DNA from: Angelakisella sp.
GTDB lineage: Bacteria; Bacillota; Clostridia; Oscillospirales; Ruminococcaceae
Assembly: GCA_020024555.1 (NCBI GenBank)
Contig: JAHHTQ010000001.1
Coordinates: forward strand, 140,102 to 204,101
Length of the DNA: 64,000 nt
Direction: 5' to 3'
This document shows positions 18,346 through 27,942 of this stretch, piece after piece (positions within the stretch are counted from its first letter, which is position 1; every line of letters starts with the position of its first letter). The position numbers were made by a program, and so were the translations under genes. The notes beneath the pieces were generated by a model, which was given only the letters and a program-made list of their open reading frames with translations, did no database searches and was not told the DNA's origin.

Positions 18346-18879
18346 ATGAATTTAAAAGGAACAAAAACCGAAAAAAACATTAAAGATGCATTGGAAGGGG
18401 AGTCTATTGCGAGAAATAAGTATACTTATTTTGCCGAAAAAGCACGCGAAGAAGGTTTGGAAGAAGTAGCGGCGCTATATGAACGTATGGCAAGAAACGA
18501 AAGTCAACACGCAAAAATATGGTACAGATATCTATACGGAAGTATAAAAGACACAATGTCAAATCTATCTGATTCAGCTTTGAGCGAAGGTTTTGAGTAT
18601 CAAAATATGTATCCTTCTTTTGCGAAAACAGCACGTGAAGAAGGTTTGGAAGAAATTGCGCAAATGTTTGAAAAAATAGCTGATATTGAAAATAATCACG
18701 AGCTTACATTTATGAAAGCAATGTCAAGTCTTGCTGAAAAAAGTACTGATTTTGAGCCTGAACAAGACGAAAACACAAAAAAATATAGCTATCGCTGTGT
18801 ATTTTGCGGAGATGTTTCGGAAGAACCGAAAGACGTTTGTCCTGTTTGCAAAGCCATAGGGGCTTACCAACATATCTGA
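18346..18879 (+). CDS. rbr: Rubrerythrin
   Basis: 177 residues from an ATG with GGAGG 8 bases upstream. The ferritin-like four-helix domain carries paired Glu ligands (LEGESIARNKY, ERMARNESQHAKIW, TAREEGLEEIA, ADIENNHE). The C-terminal rubredoxin-like knuckles are CVFCG and CPVCKA. Rubrerythrins reduce hydrogen peroxide in anaerobes, receiving electrons through the rubredoxin centre, so this is part of the oxidative-stress defence. Separate from dusB by 85 bases with a TATAAT at 18297-18302. Confidence 0.96.
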   Translation: MNLKGTKTEKNIKDALEGESIARNKYTYFAEKAREEGLEEVAALYERMARNESQHAKIWYRYLYGSIKDTMSNLSDSALSEGFEYQNMYPSFAKTAREEGLEEIAQMFEKIADIENNHELTFMKAMSSLAEKSTDFEPEQDENTKKYSYRCVFCGDVSEEPKDVCPVCKAIGAYQHI

Positions 18880-18987
18880 TAAGTTATATAGTATAATTTT
18901 ATTGTGATATTGCACAAAAGTACACACCGATATTACGACAAAATATTGATGTTCAAACTTTTTTGTATAATTATTAACAATTTGATA

Positions 18988-19015
18988 TTGCATTTATATT
19001 TTTTTATTGTATAAT
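18988..19015 (+). promoter_or_regulatory. Promoter of pckA
   Basis: TTGCAT (18988-18993), 16-bp spacer, TATAAT (19010-19015). The leader to the start codon is about 55 nt. The 196-base gap shows no other clear element. Confidence 0.6.
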
Positions 19016-19076
19016 TAATTATGTCGAAGTAAGTTAATTTCGTAAATCAATAATTAAATCAGGGGGATGTTAGGAT

Positions 19077-20759
19077 ATGTCAACAAAAGCGTATTTTTCA
19101 CATGAGGAAATTAAACCGGGCAAGGCAGCTTTTTCAAAAACTCGTTCTATAATTGAGGCAGCTTTTTATGGTAATAACGTAGTTAAAGTTAATACATTAA
19201 AAGAGGCTTATGAACTGGCAAAAAATGCCCCGGGAACAGTTGTTACAGACCAAGTTGTATATAGAGGCGAAGAGTTTGGTCTAGAAAAAGATGCAAGAGT
19301 ACTACTGTTTAATGACGGTTCTATAACAGGTCGTTATGCTCCTGCCCGTCGCATTACAGGTAAACCCGGCACAAACACAACAGAACTTGATAAAATAGTT
19401 ATGGACGCTGTTTATGATACACGTTGGAGAACTCTATATCATGCAGAAGTGTACATAGGTCTTGATAAAGAATTTATGGTAAAAGCACATTTGCTAATTC
19501 CAGAGGGTGAAGAAAATATACTGTATAACTGGATGCTAAACTTCCAATATATGTCTGATGAATATGTAAAGATGTACAAAGATTCCAAACCTGTCGGTGA
19601 CGAACCTGATATCTATATCTTCTCTGATCCACAATGGGCAGGCGCGCCAGGAAGAGAGGACATAACAGATCCAAACTGCCTATGCTACTTTAATACAGAT
19701 ACAAACTGTGCCGCTATTTTGGGTATGCGCTATTTTGGTGAGCACAAAAAAGGTACTTTGACACTGGCTTGGGCTATTGCTAACCGTAACGGTTACGCTT
19801 CATGCCATGGCGGTCAAAAAGAATATACACTTGAAGATGGTTCAAAATATGTTGCAGCCGTATTTGGTCTGTCAGGCTCAGGTAAATCTACAATTACTCA
19901 TGCTAAACATAACAATAAATATCCGTCTATCAAGGTTCTTCATGATGATGCTTTCATAATCAATGCTGAAAGTTGTTCCTCAATAGCTCTTGAACCAACA
20001 TATTTTGATAAAACAGCTGACTATCCTATCACTTCTCCTGACAACAAATTCTTGCTAACAGCTCAAAACTGCTCAGCTACACTGGATAATGAAGGCAAAG
20101 TTGTTTTGGTAACAGAAGATATCCGTAACGGTAACGGTCGTGCGCTTAAATCAAAGCTATGGTCACCAAACCGTGTTGACAAGATAGACGCTCCTGTAAA
20201 CGCAATTTTCTGGATTATGAAAGACCCAACAATTCCACCAATAGTAAAACTAAAAGGTGCTTCTCTTGCATCAGTAATGGGCGCAACACTTGCTACAAAA
20301 CGTTCAACAGCTGAACGTCTAAAAGAAGGTGTAGATCCAAATGCTCTTGTTGTTGAGCCTTATGCTAACCCATTCCGTACATACCCACTAGTAAATGATT
20401 ACGAGAAATTTAAGACACTTGTTGAGAGCAAAAATGTTTCTTGCTACATAATTAATACTGGTGACTTTATGGGTAAAAAAGTACAACCAAAAGATACACT
20501 TGGTGTTATTGAAGCTGTTGTCGAAGGTAAAGCTAACTTCAAAACATGGGGACCATTTAAAGATATCGAAATTTTTGAGTGGGAAGGATTTGTTCCTGAC
20601 CTTAACGATGCTGAATACGTTAAACAACTACAAGCTCGTATGAACGACCGTCTACAATATGTTGAGAGTCTAAACGAATTAGAATCAGGATATAACAAAC
20701 TACCGGAAGATGCGGCTGCCGCTATACGTGCTGTTGTTGAACAGGCAAAAACACTTTAA
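19077..20759 (+). CDS. pckA: Phosphoenolpyruvate carboxykinase (ATP)
   Basis: 560 residues. The kinase P-loop GLSGSGKST is at 264-272, followed by the metal-binding LHDDAFII. Upstream are the ITGRYAPARR and SDPQWAGAPGRED segments of the ATP-type family; length is within range. It interconverts oxaloacetate and PEP with ATP/ADP in the cytoplasm; in anaerobes it often runs toward oxaloacetate, capturing CO2 and making ATP. The gene uses visibly more C-ending and CTA codons than its neighbours, as expected for high expression. Own promoter and terminator. Confidence 0.96.
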   Translation: MSTKAYFSHEEIKPGKAAFSKTRSIIEAAFYGNNVVKVNTLKEAYELAKNAPGTVVTDQVVYRGEEFGLEKDARVLLFNDGSITGRYAPARRITGKPGTNTTELDKIVMDAVYDTRWRTLYHAEVYIGLDKEFMVKAHLLIPEGEENILYNWMLNFQYMSDEYVKMYKDSKPVGDEPDIYIFSDPQWAGAPGREDITDPNCLCYFNTDTNCAAILGMRYFGEHKKGTLTLAWAIANRNGYASCHGGQKEYTLEDGSKYVAAVFGLSGSGKSTITHAKHNNKYPSIKVLHDDAFIINAESCSSIALEPTYFDKTADYPITSPDNKFLLTAQNCSATLDNEGKVVLVTEDIRNGNGRALKSKLWSPNRVDKIDAPVNAIFWIMKDPTIPPIVKLKGASLASVMGATLATKRSTAERLKEGVDPNALVVEPYANPFRTYPLVNDYEKFKTLVESKNVSCYIINTGDFMGKKVQPKDTLGVIEAVVEGKANFKTWGPFKDIEIFEWEGFVPDLNDAEYVKQLQARMNDRLQYVESLNELESGYNKLPEDAAAAIRAVVEQAKTL

Positions 20760-20947
20760 ATTTGATATAGTCATTAGAAAATTAAGATAAGCTTATGAAT
20801 TTAATTTTATTGATAATGTAAAATAAGTAACTATGAACAATATTATATTTGTTTTTTGAGTATTGCGAGAATATTCCGGAAATTCACAACATATTTTTAA
20901 AACGTCTACTATAATTTATTATTAATATTTCCTACTATAAACCTAAT

Positions 20948-20992
20948 AAATGAGCTATTGAAAATCTATTACAGATAATCAATAGCTCATTT
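20948..20992. terminator. Bidirectional terminator between pckA and coaBC
   Basis: Perfect 14-bp inverted repeat AAATGAGCTATTGA / TCAATAGCTCATTT with a 17-nt loop, between convergent genes. The 190 bases before it hold nothing else I recognise. Confidence 0.75.
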
Positions 20993-21007
20993 TATTTATA
21001 TATATTT

Positions 21008-22198
21008 TTATTTAATATGGTTAATTATTTCATCAATAATTTTATTTGCTACTTCACTTTTTGACATAATCGGCAATGCCTTTGAGGTGTCCTTTGTTAT
21101 AATCGTTACGATATTTGTATCTACACCAAAACCTGCGCCTTCAACTTTCAAATTGTTCGCAACTATCATATCCAGATTCTTTTTTAGTAGTTTTTTAGTA
21201 CTGTTTTCTATAAGGTTCTCTGTCTCCATAGAAAATCCGCAAACAAACTGATTTTCAGTTTTGTTATTTCCTATGTATGACAGTATATCATCTGTTGCTT
21301 TAAGTTTTATTTCCAATTCACTTTCGCCTTTTTTTATTTTATTATCTGCACATATTACTGGTGTAAAATCGGAAACAGCAGCCGCTTTTATGATGATATC
21401 ATAATTATTATAGATATTTTTTATTGTATCAAACATACTTTTTGCATTTTTAGTATAAATTGTTTCTATAAATGGAAGTTTTCGAAGTGTTGTAGGAGCA
21501 GATATCAATGTAACGTCAGCGCCTCTCAGCATACATTGATGAGCAATACTGTAACCCATTTTTCCTGTTGAATGATTAGTTATATATCTTATTGGATCAA
21601 TGCTTTCCTGAGTTGCTCCTGCGCTTACAAGGACACGTTTTCCTATTAAATCTTTTTTATCATTCACAGCACGTTCAATATGCGCCAATAGTGTTTCATT
21701 ATCAGGTAGCTTTCCTTTTCCGACATCACCGCAAGCAAGCAATCCTTCAAAAGAATCCACAATATCAAATCCGTCGTTTTTTAAAATTTCAATATTTCTT
21801 TGTGTTGCCACATTTTCAAGCATTGCAGTATTCATTGACGGGGCAACTATTTTTGGACATTTACAAGCTAAAATCTGTGTAGTCAAGGCATCATCAGCTA
21901 TGCCATTTGCAAGCTTTGCTATTACATTTGCCGTTGCGGGAGCAACAATAACCACATCTGTCTTTTTTGCAAGTGATATATGGTGTACATCAAAAATACC
22001 GGTTCTTGCAAAAGTATCGGTGACACAAGGATTATTTGTAAGCGTTTCAAAAGTAAGTGGTGTAATAAATTCTTGTGCGTTTTTAGTCATAATCACATTC
22101 ACATCGTAACCCTTTTTTACAAGATAGTGAGCAAAATCCGCCATTTTGTATGCGGCAATACCACCGGTTACACCTAATAGTACTGTTTTTTTATTCAT
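21008..22198 (-). CDS. coaBC: Bifunctional phosphopantothenoylcysteine decarboxylase / phosphopantothenate-cysteine ligase
   Basis: 396 residues. The CoaC half (1 to about 185) has the flavoprotein start LLGVTGGIAAYK, the active-site VHHISLA and the PSMNTAML substrate clamp. The CoaB half begins at VLVSAGATQESIDPIRYITN and includes the dimer segment HSTGKMG. Together they add cysteine to phosphopantothenate and decarboxylate it, two steps of coenzyme A synthesis. GGGAGGG precedes the ATG. It follows the M23 gene on the same strand with a terminator-like hairpin between them. Confidence 0.97.
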   Translation of the reverse strand: MNKKTVLLGVTGGIAAYKMADFAHYLVKKGYDVNVIMTKNAQEFITPLTFETLTNNPCVTDTFARTGIFDVHHISLAKKTDVVIVAPATANVIAKLANGIADDALTTQILACKCPKIVAPSMNTAMLENVATQRNIEILKNDGFDIVDSFEGLLACGDVGKGKLPDNETLLAHIERAVNDKKDLIGKRVLVSAGATQESIDPIRYITNHSTGKMGYSIAHQCMLRGADVTLISAPTTLRKLPFIETIYTKNAKSMFDTIKNIYNNYDIIIKAAAVSDFTPVICADNKIKKGESELEIKLKATDDILSYIGNNKTENQFVCGFSMETENLIENSTKKLLKKNLDMIVANNLKVEGAGFGVDTNIVTIITKDTSKALPIMSKSEVANKIIDEIINHIK

Positions 22199-22216
22199 TT
22201 ATAGCCCTCCCTATAA

Positions 22217-22254
22217 AAATAGACCTTTTCTTTTTGATAAGAAAAAGCCTATTT
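22217..22254 (-). terminator. Hairpin between the M23 peptidase gene and coaBC
   Basis: Minus-strand arms around 22241-22254 and 22217-22234 (AAATAGGCTTTTTC / GAAAAGGTCTATTT with a G-U pair), followed by TTTTTAT. It ends only about 19 bases before the coaBC start, leaving no room for a promoter. Confidence 0.6.
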
Positions 22255-22262
22255 ATTATTTA

Positions 22263-24350
22263 TTAATCAAGTTTTAGTTTTCCCGGATATCTTCTTCCGA
22301 TAAATTCTTCCGGATTTAAAAACTTACCGTTTATAATTACTTCAAAGTGTAGATGTACGCCATAAGCGTTACCTGTTGCTCCCATATAACCCAGTAGCTG
22401 TCCTTTACGCACATATTGTCCTGCGTTTACCAGTACAGTACTCATATGCGCATATCGTGTCATTGTTCCATTACCATGGTTAATATCTACTCTCTTTCCA
22501 TAAGAACCATTAATATAATTAGTTGCGTATTTTACTGTTCCGGCTTTTGATGCCAATATAGGTGTACCAAATGGCGCGCCTATATCCATACCTGTATGTC
22601 CTGCATAGCCATAAAAACCACAAGTAAGTCTACCACCGTCAACCGGCCATATAAATGATTGTGACTTATCGCTGCCGTCAGGCATAAATTGCTGTGGTAG
22701 AAGCGTACCACGTTTTTTGACGGCGTTTTTAGGTTCACGAAGTACAGTTTCTTTAAGTCTGGTTTCGCCTACCTTTTCGCCATCAATATATACTACATCA
22801 GCAACAACTTCCTGTGTGCCTTCTCTACCATTAGAAACAACCTCAACATAACTTGTAGGATATCTGTTGTCATCTATATAATCAGTACCATAATCGATAC
22901 TTTCCTGATAGACTTCACGTTTAGTTAGTTTTATACCCAAATTCAGCTCAACATTGTCAATAGCCAATGTTTCTCCCTGATACAGCAGCGGTGTATTTTG
23001 CGCGCTTGCTTCCATTCGTTCTTCCAATTGAGGATTAAGTTTTAAGATATCATCAACCGTTGTATTGTTATTGGTCGCTATTATTTCCAAAGTATCACCA
23101 TTATTAACTTTAACGGTTTTCATCATACGTTGGTTACTCTCTATGCTGTCTTTTAGCTCCAAGATTGTTTTAACGGAGCTTAAAGGATATATACCGTTCT
23201 TTACAGTTATTTTCTTTTGAAATTCTATTCTTTCGTAATCATCATCACCACGATATTCGTCAAGTATAGAATTAATATACAGTAAAAATTCATTACCGTC
23301 TTCTACTGCGCCCAAGAAAATATCATCGATATATACGCCATCGCATTCCTGAACTTCTGTACTTACTCTTTCAAGGATACGGTTTGTCAGAGTATCTATA
23401 TCAGTTGTCTTTTTACCATCAACAATTATCATATCAAAACTGGGTTTAACAGTTTTGAAATTACGAATATCATCATCGATAATTCTTTCTTTCATTTTTG
23501 CTTCCGCAATATAATATTCCGATTCGGAATTTACATATCCGATAACGTCACCATCATAGTTTACACGCAAAACGTAGTTAATATTATTAAAATATATTAT
23601 ACAGGCAGCAAAAATTGAACAGCCAAGTATAGGTAGGATATAATCAGCTATTTTAGAAAAATTTTTCCATAATCCAGAAAAATACCAACCCAAACCCTTT
23701 ATAGCATTTACAAAGCCTTTTACACCTTTTTCTCTGTTCCAAATATATTTATATTTGTAAGAAGATGTTAATTTCGCGCTTTCCTTAAACGGTGAAGCGC
23801 AATTATCGATTATTTTAGAGAATAAATTTGCAAATACTGTAAATATCTTTTTTGAGTAGTGCGGTGTATATACCGAAAAAACAGCAGATATCCGTCTGAA
23901 AACATTGTGTAAGGAATCTCCGACTATCAGCAATTTAGTACCGATATTATCTGCATAAGAGAAAAAATAGTTTAATTCATTTATGACAATACCACTTAAA
24001 TTGTTTTTAGTACTATGTTTTTTTATATTAATATCATTACTATCAGCATTTTTCTTAGATAATAAAATTTGTTCTTTTCTGATTTTGTGGATTTCCTGTT
24101 CACGTTTAATCTCGGTTTCTGATTTTGCGTTTTTCGAGAAGTCCAATGTATTTTTAAAAAAGTTATAAATATGTTCTTTTTTATTTGGTACTTTATCAGA
24201 ATCTACATTATTTGCCAATACAATAGATGTATTTTCTTTGTTAATATTTTCTTTATCTGTATCTTGTATGGTAGATTCATTTATATCAATATCGCTTACT
24301 GTGTCCAATGACAAATTATTTTCCTTTTTGTTTCTATTTATCGTATTCAT
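22263..24350 (-). CDS. Membrane-anchored M23 metallopeptidase with LysM and G5 domains
   Basis: 695 residues from the ATG at 24350. A charged cytoplasmic N-terminus (about 240 residues) leads to one membrane segment (ILPILGCSIFAACIIYF). Then come a linker region, a LysM domain (about 440-490, VNNGDTLEIIA), a G5 domain (about 495-570) and the M23 domain. The zinc ligands are His585 and Asp589 (HTGMD) and His666/His668 (HLH). It likely cleaves peptidoglycan cross-links outside the membrane. The longer frame to 24452 is excluded because the promoter at 24400-24428 lies within it. Confidence 0.93.
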   Translation of the reverse strand: MNTINRNKKENNLSLDTVSDIDINESTIQDTDKENINKENTSIVLANNVDSDKVPNKKEHIYNFFKNTLDFSKNAKSETEIKREQEIHKIRKEQILLSKKNADSNDINIKKHSTKNNLSGIVINELNYFFSYADNIGTKLLIVGDSLHNVFRRISAVFSVYTPHYSKKIFTVFANLFSKIIDNCASPFKESAKLTSSYKYKYIWNREKGVKGFVNAIKGLGWYFSGLWKNFSKIADYILPILGCSIFAACIIYFNNINYVLRVNYDGDVIGYVNSESEYYIAEAKMKERIIDDDIRNFKTVKPSFDMIIVDGKKTTDIDTLTNRILERVSTEVQECDGVYIDDIFLGAVEDGNEFLLYINSILDEYRGDDDYERIEFQKKITVKNGIYPLSSVKTILELKDSIESNQRMMKTVKVNNGDTLEIIATNNNTTVDDILKLNPQLEERMEASAQNTPLLYQGETLAIDNVELNLGIKLTKREVYQESIDYGTDYIDDNRYPTSYVEVVSNGREGTQEVVADVVYIDGEKVGETRLKETVLREPKNAVKKRGTLLPQQFMPDGSDKSQSFIWPVDGGRLTCGFYGYAGHTGMDIGAPFGTPILASKAGTVKYATNYINGSYGKRVDINHGNGTMTRYAHMSTVLVNAGQYVRKGQLLGYMGATGNAYGVHLHFEVIINGKFLNPEEFIGRRYPGKLKLD

Positions 24351-24399
24351 CACTCCCAAAATATTCAAATTTAATTTAAAATATGTATATAACAGACTT

Positions 24400-24428
24400 A
24401 TTATATTATATTTAGCAAATAAAATCAA
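24400..24428 (-). promoter_or_regulatory. Sigma-A promoter of the M23 peptidase gene
   Basis: Minus strand TTGATT (24423-24428), 17-bp spacer, TATAAT (24400-24405). Divergent from the ACT-hom promoter about 85 bases away. Confidence 0.8.
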
Positions 24429-24510
24429 GTCACTAAATATTAAGTTTACCATTCGTTATTTGAAAGTTAAATAATGGTAAAAAATAAAAGTCAGCGTTTT
24501 TATCTTTTAA

Positions 24511-24539
24511 TTGACATTTAATATGAAAATACTTATACT
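24511..24539 (+). promoter_or_regulatory. Sigma-A promoter of the ACT-hom genes
   Basis: TTGACA (24511-24516), 17-bp spacer, TATACT (24534-24539). The leader to 24646 is about 100 nt with no obvious riboswitch. Confidence 0.85.
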
Positions 24540-24645
24540 ATATAATAGTATTCACAAAATTCAAAGACAAAACAATAAAATTTTCATTTTTTAATTAAAT
24601 CTTTTGGATATTTTTCTGAAAAATATTATAATAAAGGAGTTTTGT

Positions 24646-25095
24646 ATGGATATATCAAAAAATACTTCTAATTTATTGTTAGTAGACAGTTCTGTTTTGC
24701 CTGACGTATTTGAAAAAGTTGTTGAGGCTAAAAAACTTTTGGCAATGGGAAAGGTCAAAAACAATTCAGAAGCCGCCAAATTAGCCGGTATTTCCCGAAG
24801 CGCATTCTATAAATACAAAGATTGTGTGTTTGTTCATAATCAGGAAATAGATGAAAAAGTAGTGACGATAAGCGCAAATCTTAGTGATAATCCCGGTGTT
24901 CTCTCAGGTATAATTAACGAGATAACAAAGCTTGGTGGTAATATTTTAACATTAAATCAAAATATTCCTGTTGATGGAGTAGCGCCTATTTCCATTTCTA
25001 TACGGCTGGAAAAAGATATAAATTTAAGCGCTATTACCGAAGGGTTACAAAAGTTAAGTGGTATAGTTGATTTAAAAATACGGGCAACCCGATAA
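24646..25095 (+). CDS. ACT domain protein, UPF0735 (PheB-like) family
   Basis: 149 residues from an ATG with AAAGGAG 6 bases upstream. The N-terminal part (about 20-60) reads like a helix-turn-helix (EAAKLAGISRSAFYKYKD). The C-terminal 75 residues form an ACT domain, starting with ISANLSDNPGVLSGIINEI. ACT domains bind amino acids. Members of this family sit beside hom or pheA, so a role in sensing threonine, phenylalanine or a similar amino acid is likely. 23 bases separate it from hom. Confidence 0.88.
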   Translation: MDISKNTSNLLLVDSSVLPDVFEKVVEAKKLLAMGKVKNNSEAAKLAGISRSAFYKYKDCVFVHNQEIDEKVVTISANLSDNPGVLSGIINEITKLGGNILTLNQNIPVDGVAPISISIRLEKDINLSAITEGLQKLSGIVDLKIRATR

Positions 25096-25118
25096 ATATA
25101 GGATTTTGGGAGGATTTT

Positions 25119-26339
25119 ATGAAAATTGCAATAATGGGACATGGTGTAGTAGGTTCAGGCGTAGTTGAACTACTGAAACTTAATTCTGATTTTATAAAGC
25201 AAAAGGCAGGGGAGAGTATAGAAGTTAAAAAGATACTTGACCTAAAAGATTTTTCGGAACTTGATTATGCAGATAAATTTACAAAAGATTTCAATGACAT
25301 ATTGAATGATGATGAAATAAAAATTGTTGCTGAGACAATGGGTGGTTTGAATGTTGCATATAAATTTGTAAAAGAGTGTCTCGAACACAAAAAAAGCGTA
25401 GTAACATCTAATAAAGAGCTTGTTGCGGCAAAAGGAGCGGAACTAATCGCTATTGCGCAAAAAAATAATATCAATTTTTTATTTGAGGCAAGTGTTGGTG
25501 GGGGAATACCAATAATAAAACCGTTACATTTATGTTTGGGCGCAAATGAAATAGTGGAAATAGCAGGAATACTAAATGGTACTACTAACTTTATCTTAAC
25601 GAAAATGATTGACGATAATATGAGTTTTGATGATGCACTTAAACTTGCGCAGAATTTAGGCTATGCGGAAAAAGATTCAACTGCCGATATCGAAGGGTTT
25701 GATGCGTGCAGAAAGATATGTATTTTGTCATCGCTTGCTTTTGGTAAACATATTTATCCTGAAAACGTACATTGTGAAGGAATAAAAGGTATTTCACTTG
25801 AAGATGTTGAGAATGCAAAGAAAATTGGTGGTGTAATCAAACTAATTGGACGGGCAAAACCAACAAGTGACTACAAATTGGAAATAATGGTTTCACCGTC
25901 TATTATTATGAACAACAGTCAACTTGCATCTGTAAAAGACGTGTTTAATGCAGTACTTGTACGTGGTAACGCAACGGGTGATGTAATGTTTTATGGTAAA
26001 GGCGCAGGTAAGTTGCCAACTGCCTCGGCAGTTGTATCTGATATAATAGATGTTGTGCGTGCAAAAGACAATATTGACACATTATCATGGAAAGACAGTA
26101 ACGAAAATAATATTGTTCCTTATACTGATGTTGTATCCGATTTTTATATAAATATATTAAATCCCGAGCTAAAAGATATTTCTGATTTTTTTGCAAATTC
26201 CAGTATTATATCCGCTAATGAAAACAGACAAGCGTTGGTGTTAAAGAATACAACATTAAAAAGTATCAATGAAGCAGAGGAAAAACTTAATAATATAGGA
26301 ATAAAAATACTTAATAAGTTAAATATTTTAGACTACTGA
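25119..26339 (+). CDS. hom: Homoserine dehydrogenase
   Basis: 406 residues; GGGAGG upstream. Rossmann motif GHGVVGSGV (residues 7-15), then VTSNKELVA, GILNGTTNFILTKM and the substrate segment GYAEKDSTADIEGFDACRK. A short C-terminal ACT-like tail of about 65 residues remains. It reduces aspartate semialdehyde to homoserine, the branch point to threonine and methionine. It lies between the ACT protein and lysC, so the locus covers the first and third steps of the aspartate pathway. Confidence 0.95.
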   Translation: MKIAIMGHGVVGSGVVELLKLNSDFIKQKAGESIEVKKILDLKDFSELDYADKFTKDFNDILNDDEIKIVAETMGGLNVAYKFVKECLEHKKSVVTSNKELVAAKGAELIAIAQKNNINFLFEASVGGGIPIIKPLHLCLGANEIVEIAGILNGTTNFILTKMIDDNMSFDDALKLAQNLGYAEKDSTADIEGFDACRKICILSSLAFGKHIYPENVHCEGIKGISLEDVENAKKIGGVIKLIGRAKPTSDYKLEIMVSPSIIMNNSQLASVKDVFNAVLVRGNATGDVMFYGKGAGKLPTASAVVSDIIDVVRAKDNIDTLSWKDSNENNIVPYTDVVSDFYINILNPELKDISDFFANSSIISANENRQALVLKNTTLKSINEAEEKLNNIGIKILNKLNILDY

Positions 26340-26380
26340 AAAAATAATAAAAATATGTAATTAATGCATATCATTTCCTT

Positions 26381-26445
26381 GATAATACACCTCTGTTGAT
26401 TTAATAGCATAGTCTAATATATAGAGGATAAAAGTGTGTATTATC
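26381..26445 (+). promoter_or_regulatory. Hairpin in the hom-lysC gap, possible lysC leader element
   Basis: Perfect 10-bp arms GATAATACAC (26381-26390) and GTGTATTATC (26436-26445), with an inner CCTCT / AGAGG pairing. No T-tract follows. The 323-base gap (26340-26662) otherwise holds a possible -10 box TATACT (26593-26598) with a poor -35. Known lysine riboswitch motifs are not visible. Confidence 0.4.
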
Positions 26446-26662
26446 ATTAAATTAACATTAATATTTTAATATTCAACTGAAAACAGATAACAAAAAACTT
26501 TTATGCACTCTTCTCTTTTGTATTGTCATATTATTGTGTTTACTTTTTTTGATGAGAATACAAATATAATTAAATATAACTATGTTTTATATTATACTAA
26601 AAAATAGTGTTTATTGGATATAGTTTATTTTATAGATATTTTATTTAATTGGGGGTACAACA

Positions 26663-27868
26663 ATGGGACTTATAGTACAAAAATTTGGCGGCAGTTCCGT
26701 AAAAGACGCAGAGCACATTATGAATGTAGCTGATATAATTACCAAAACATACAGCGATGGTAATAGTGTTGTTGTTGTTGTTTCTGCACAGGGAGATACT
26801 ACTGATGAACTGCTGGAAAAAGCGTCAGAGATTAATCCTAAGGCATCAAAGAGAGAAATGGACGTTTTATTGTCAACAGGTGAACAAATATCCATTTCTT
26901 TACTGTCAATGGCTATTGAAAAATTAGGATATCCCGTAACATCATTGACAGGTTGGCAAGCCGGATTTATTACTGATTCAACACATGGGAATAGCCGAAT
27001 AAAACGCATAGAAAAAGAAAGACTGGTAAATGAACTCGACAAAAAAAATATCGTTATAGTAGCAGGATTTCAGGGTATTAATGCTTATGATGATATAACA
27101 ACTCTTGGTCGTGGCGGTTCGGATACAAGTGCTGTTGCAATAGCCGCAGTTCTTCATGCTGATTTATGTCAAATATATACAGATGTTGATGGCGTATATA
27201 CTGCTGATCCGCGTATCGTTCCAAAAGCAAAAAAACTTGATGAAATATCATTTGATGAAATGTTGGAACTTGCAAGTCAGGGTGCGCAAATTTTGCATAC
27301 GCGCAGTGTGGAAATGGCAAAGAAATATGGTGTAAATTTAGAAGTATTATCAAGCCTTACAAGAAGACCTGGTACAAAAATAAAGGAGGACGTTTCAGTG
27401 GAAAAATTACTTATAAAAGGTGTGGCAAAAGATGATAATATAGCAAGATTGTCAGTAGTAGGCGTACAAGATGTTCCGGGAATTGCGTTCAAGATTTTCT
27501 CTCAACTTGCAGCCAAAAAAGTAAATGTTGATATTATATTGCAATCGGTTGGGAGAGACAACAAGAAAGATATTTCGTTCACTGTATCTACAAGCCAAAA
27601 AGATGAGGCATTGGAAGTTTTGGATAGCATTAAAAATATAATTAAACCTGATGAGATAGTTGCTGATGAAGAAGTAGCAAAACTATCCATCGTTGGAGCA
27701 GGTATGCTTGCAAATCCGGGTGTAGCGGCAGGAATGTTTGAAGCATTGTCAGATGCAGGAATAAACATTCAAATGATTTCTACATCTGAAATTAAAATAT
27801 CTGTACTTATAGACAAAAAGGATACACGAAAAGCCATTGCGGCAATTCACGATAAATTTATTGTTTGA
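26663..27868 (+). CDS. lysC: Aspartate kinase
   Basis: 401 residues. N-terminal kinase motif QKFGGSSV (6-13), catalytic-domain segments AGFQGI and GRGGSDTSAVA, and YTDVDGVYTADPR. Two C-terminal ACT domains (about 262-325 and 340-400) bind lysine or threonine for feedback control. It phosphorylates aspartate, the entry to lysine, threonine, methionine and diaminopimelate. Length and layout fit the lysine-sensitive LysC type, in which the regulatory part is also made separately from an internal start; such a start is visible at 27398. Confidence 0.96.
   Translation: MGLIVQKFGGSSVKDAEHIMNVADIITKTYSDGNSVVVVVSAQGDTTDELLEKASEINPKASKREMDVLLSTGEQISISLLSMAIEKLGYPVTSLTGWQAGFITDSTHGNSRIKRIEKERLVNELDKKNIVIVAGFQGINAYDDITTLGRGGSDTSAVAIAAVLHADLCQIYTDVDGVYTADPRIVPKAKKLDEISFDEMLELASQGAQILHTRSVEMAKKYGVNLEVLSSLTRRPGTKIKEDVSVEKLLIKGVAKDDNIARLSVVGVQDVPGIAFKIFSQLAAKKVNVDIILQSVGRDNKKDISFTVSTSQKDEALEVLDSIKNIIKPDEIVADEEVAKLSIVGAGMLANPGVAAGMFEALSDAGINIQMISTSEIKISVLIDKKDTRKAIAAIHDKFIV
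27382..27400 (+). promoter_or_regulatory. Internal ribosome binding site and GTG start within lysC
   Basis: AAAGGAGG (27382-27389) lies 8 bases before an in-frame GTG (27398-27400, Val246). Translation from here would give a 156-residue protein containing both ACT domains, the beta subunit known for LysC of Bacillus and Corynebacterium. Confidence 0.75.
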
Positions 27869-27876
27869 TATATAAG

Positions 27877-27917
27877 AAAAAACTCCCTTACCGATTTTTA
27901 TGGTATGGGAGTTTTTT
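27877..27917. terminator. Bidirectional terminator after lysC
   Basis: AAAAAACTCCC / GGGAGTTTTTT inverted repeat with partial inner pairing TACC/GGTA. It serves lysC and the convergent coiled-coil gene. Confidence 0.85.
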
Positions 27918-27942
27918 ATAGTATATTATATTGTTTATTGGT

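Noticed and set aside
26340..26662. Lysine riboswitch before lysC
   Set aside because: An AGAGG occurs, but the other conserved parts of the lysine riboswitch are not present.
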